A DNA stretch of 64,000 nucleotides from Timaviella obliquedivisa GSE-PSE-MK23-08B (GTDB lineage: Bacteria > Cyanobacteriota > Cyanobacteriia > Elainellales > Elainellaceae). Below, one piece after another: positions 63,550-64,000 of this stretch. The notes under the pieces were generated by a model, which was not told where the DNA came from, did not search any database, and saw nothing but the letters and a program-made list of their open reading frames with translations. The stretch covers positions 1-64,000 of the forward strand of contig JAHHII010000009.1 of assembly GCA_019358855.1 (NCBI GenBank), read 5' to 3'. The stretch's first letter is position 1. Every line of letters starts with the position of its first letter. The position numbers and the translations under genes are program-made.

Positions 63550-64000
63550 TGAGGCTGTTCCTCCTAGATTCTTGACGCGAGGTCATATTTTCTTAATATT
63601 TATTAATGTAGCTCATTTAACTAGCATCTTGACATGGGATTCTAGTTTGCTACGCCTCGCCAGTATTCTCATTCTGCCACCGGAATTGAGGAATGGGGCA
63701 TTACCTGTCTATAAAGTTGTGCCGGAGCATGACTCATATAAAAAAAGTAAAAATGTTCGATCGCGAACCTCTAACTAAAGGTAAACAGATCCCGTGAAGT
63801 GGCATTGTGAGAAAATGGCGCAGAATCTTTACAATAGAAATAATAGAACTGCAGACAGGCTGATAAGGATAAAAGATATCTGTTAGAAATCTGCCAAAAA
63901 AATCTCCCCGTTCCTCAGTATTAGGAAATCGGGGAGTTTAACGTTTAACAAAAATAAGTAGGAGTTAGTCGATCGCCTACTTCATTTTATAAGTTACAGA
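63550..64000. promoter_or_regulatory. Upstream region of ftsH and window right edge
   Basis: 451 bp with no supported gene. It should hold the ftsH promoter. A hairpin at 63904-63936 looks like a terminator for a minus-strand gene beyond the right edge. No frame is open to the edge on the minus strand. Confidence 0.45.
63904..63936 (-). terminator. Probable intrinsic terminator of a gene beyond the right edge
   Basis: CTCCCCG (63904-63910) pairs with CGGGGAG (63930-63936); TTCCT and AGGAA extend the stem. Read on the minus strand, it is followed by ATTTTTTT, the poly-U tail of a terminator. Confidence 0.7.

Noticed and set aside
63937-64000. Possible coding end of a minus-strand gene at the right edge
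   Set aside because: All three minus-strand frames hit stops within the last 60 bases, so no coding sequence is supported.
1-64000. tRNA, rRNA, riboswitch or CRISPR array
   Set aside because: I scanned the intergenic gaps for T-loop motifs, regularly spaced repeats and known riboswitch cores by eye and saw none. A covariance-model search would be decisive and was not possible.

Overview
The window is chromosomal DNA from a cyanobacterium. The palindrome GCGATCGC (HIP1) and its GATCG core recur through most genes. Several gene families are typical of cyanobacteria: NDH-1 subunit NdhM, plant-type 2Fe-2S ferredoxin, the DUF2499/DUF3593 pair, DUF4079, the SphS/SphR-like two-component pair, a kinase-WD40 fusion, and a nucleotidyltransferase/phosphomannomutase-like fusion. 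Large RTX and cadherin-like repeat proteins, CHAT/FHA/PP2C/Ser-Thr kinase signalling genes and IS5-type MITEs suggest a large-genome, Leptolyngbya-like or filamentous lineage. That placement is inference. I saw no rRNA, tRNA or CRISPR array.

Left part (1-15 kb): the window opens inside an IS5-family insertion sequence, of which only the transposase C-terminus and right end are visible. A MITE (126-271) with a perfect 30-bp hairpin abuts it. Metabolic and housekeeping genes follow: nitroreductase; an orphan peptide-type ABC permease coupled to a ROK kinase; aminopeptidase P; an unknown small protein with an HNH nuclease; Nei glycosylase; succinyl-CoA ligase (sucC-sucD); alanine dehydrogenase; an SH3b lipoprotein; an RmlD-like reductase; a DUF2887/Rpn-type nuclease; a CheY-like regulator; and an overlapping NUDIX-RidA pair.

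Middle part (15-32 kb): malQ, rluB overlapping a rodZ-like gene, sphR-sphS, aat, ftsX, a second MITE (23573-23721) whose ends match the IS at the left edge, an arylamine N-acetyltransferase and peptide deformylase. Then comes a signalling block: an FHA-PrsW membrane protease faces an unknown 202-aa protein, a CHAT(caspase-like)-FHA protein and a zinc-ribbon PP2C phosphatase. A zinc-ribbon Ser/Thr kinase with seven WD40 repeats lies 8 kb further on. Together they look like a phosphorylation-controlled proteolysis module, and this is the most interesting candidate system here.

Right part (31.5-64 kb): ndhM, a DUF4230 membrane protein, an 880-aa PPC/ELWxxDGT repeat protein, a large coiled-coil protein, csaB, DUF2499-DUF3593, the kinase, ferredoxin, methyltransferases, the sugar nucleotidyltransferase/PMM-like fusion with an apparently inactivated mutase half, a HEAT-repeat protein, NhaC coupled to a lone urease beta subunit, and a secreted RTX adhesin-like protein of about 2893 aa with 16 cadherin-like repeats. 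ilvN, a GT2 glycosyltransferase, an AT-rich methyltransferase, DUF4079, aroE and ftsH close the window. csaB, the nucleotidyltransferase fusion, the RmlD-like reductase and the GT2 enzyme all fit surface polysaccharide synthesis. The giant repeat proteins fit an elaborate cell surface.
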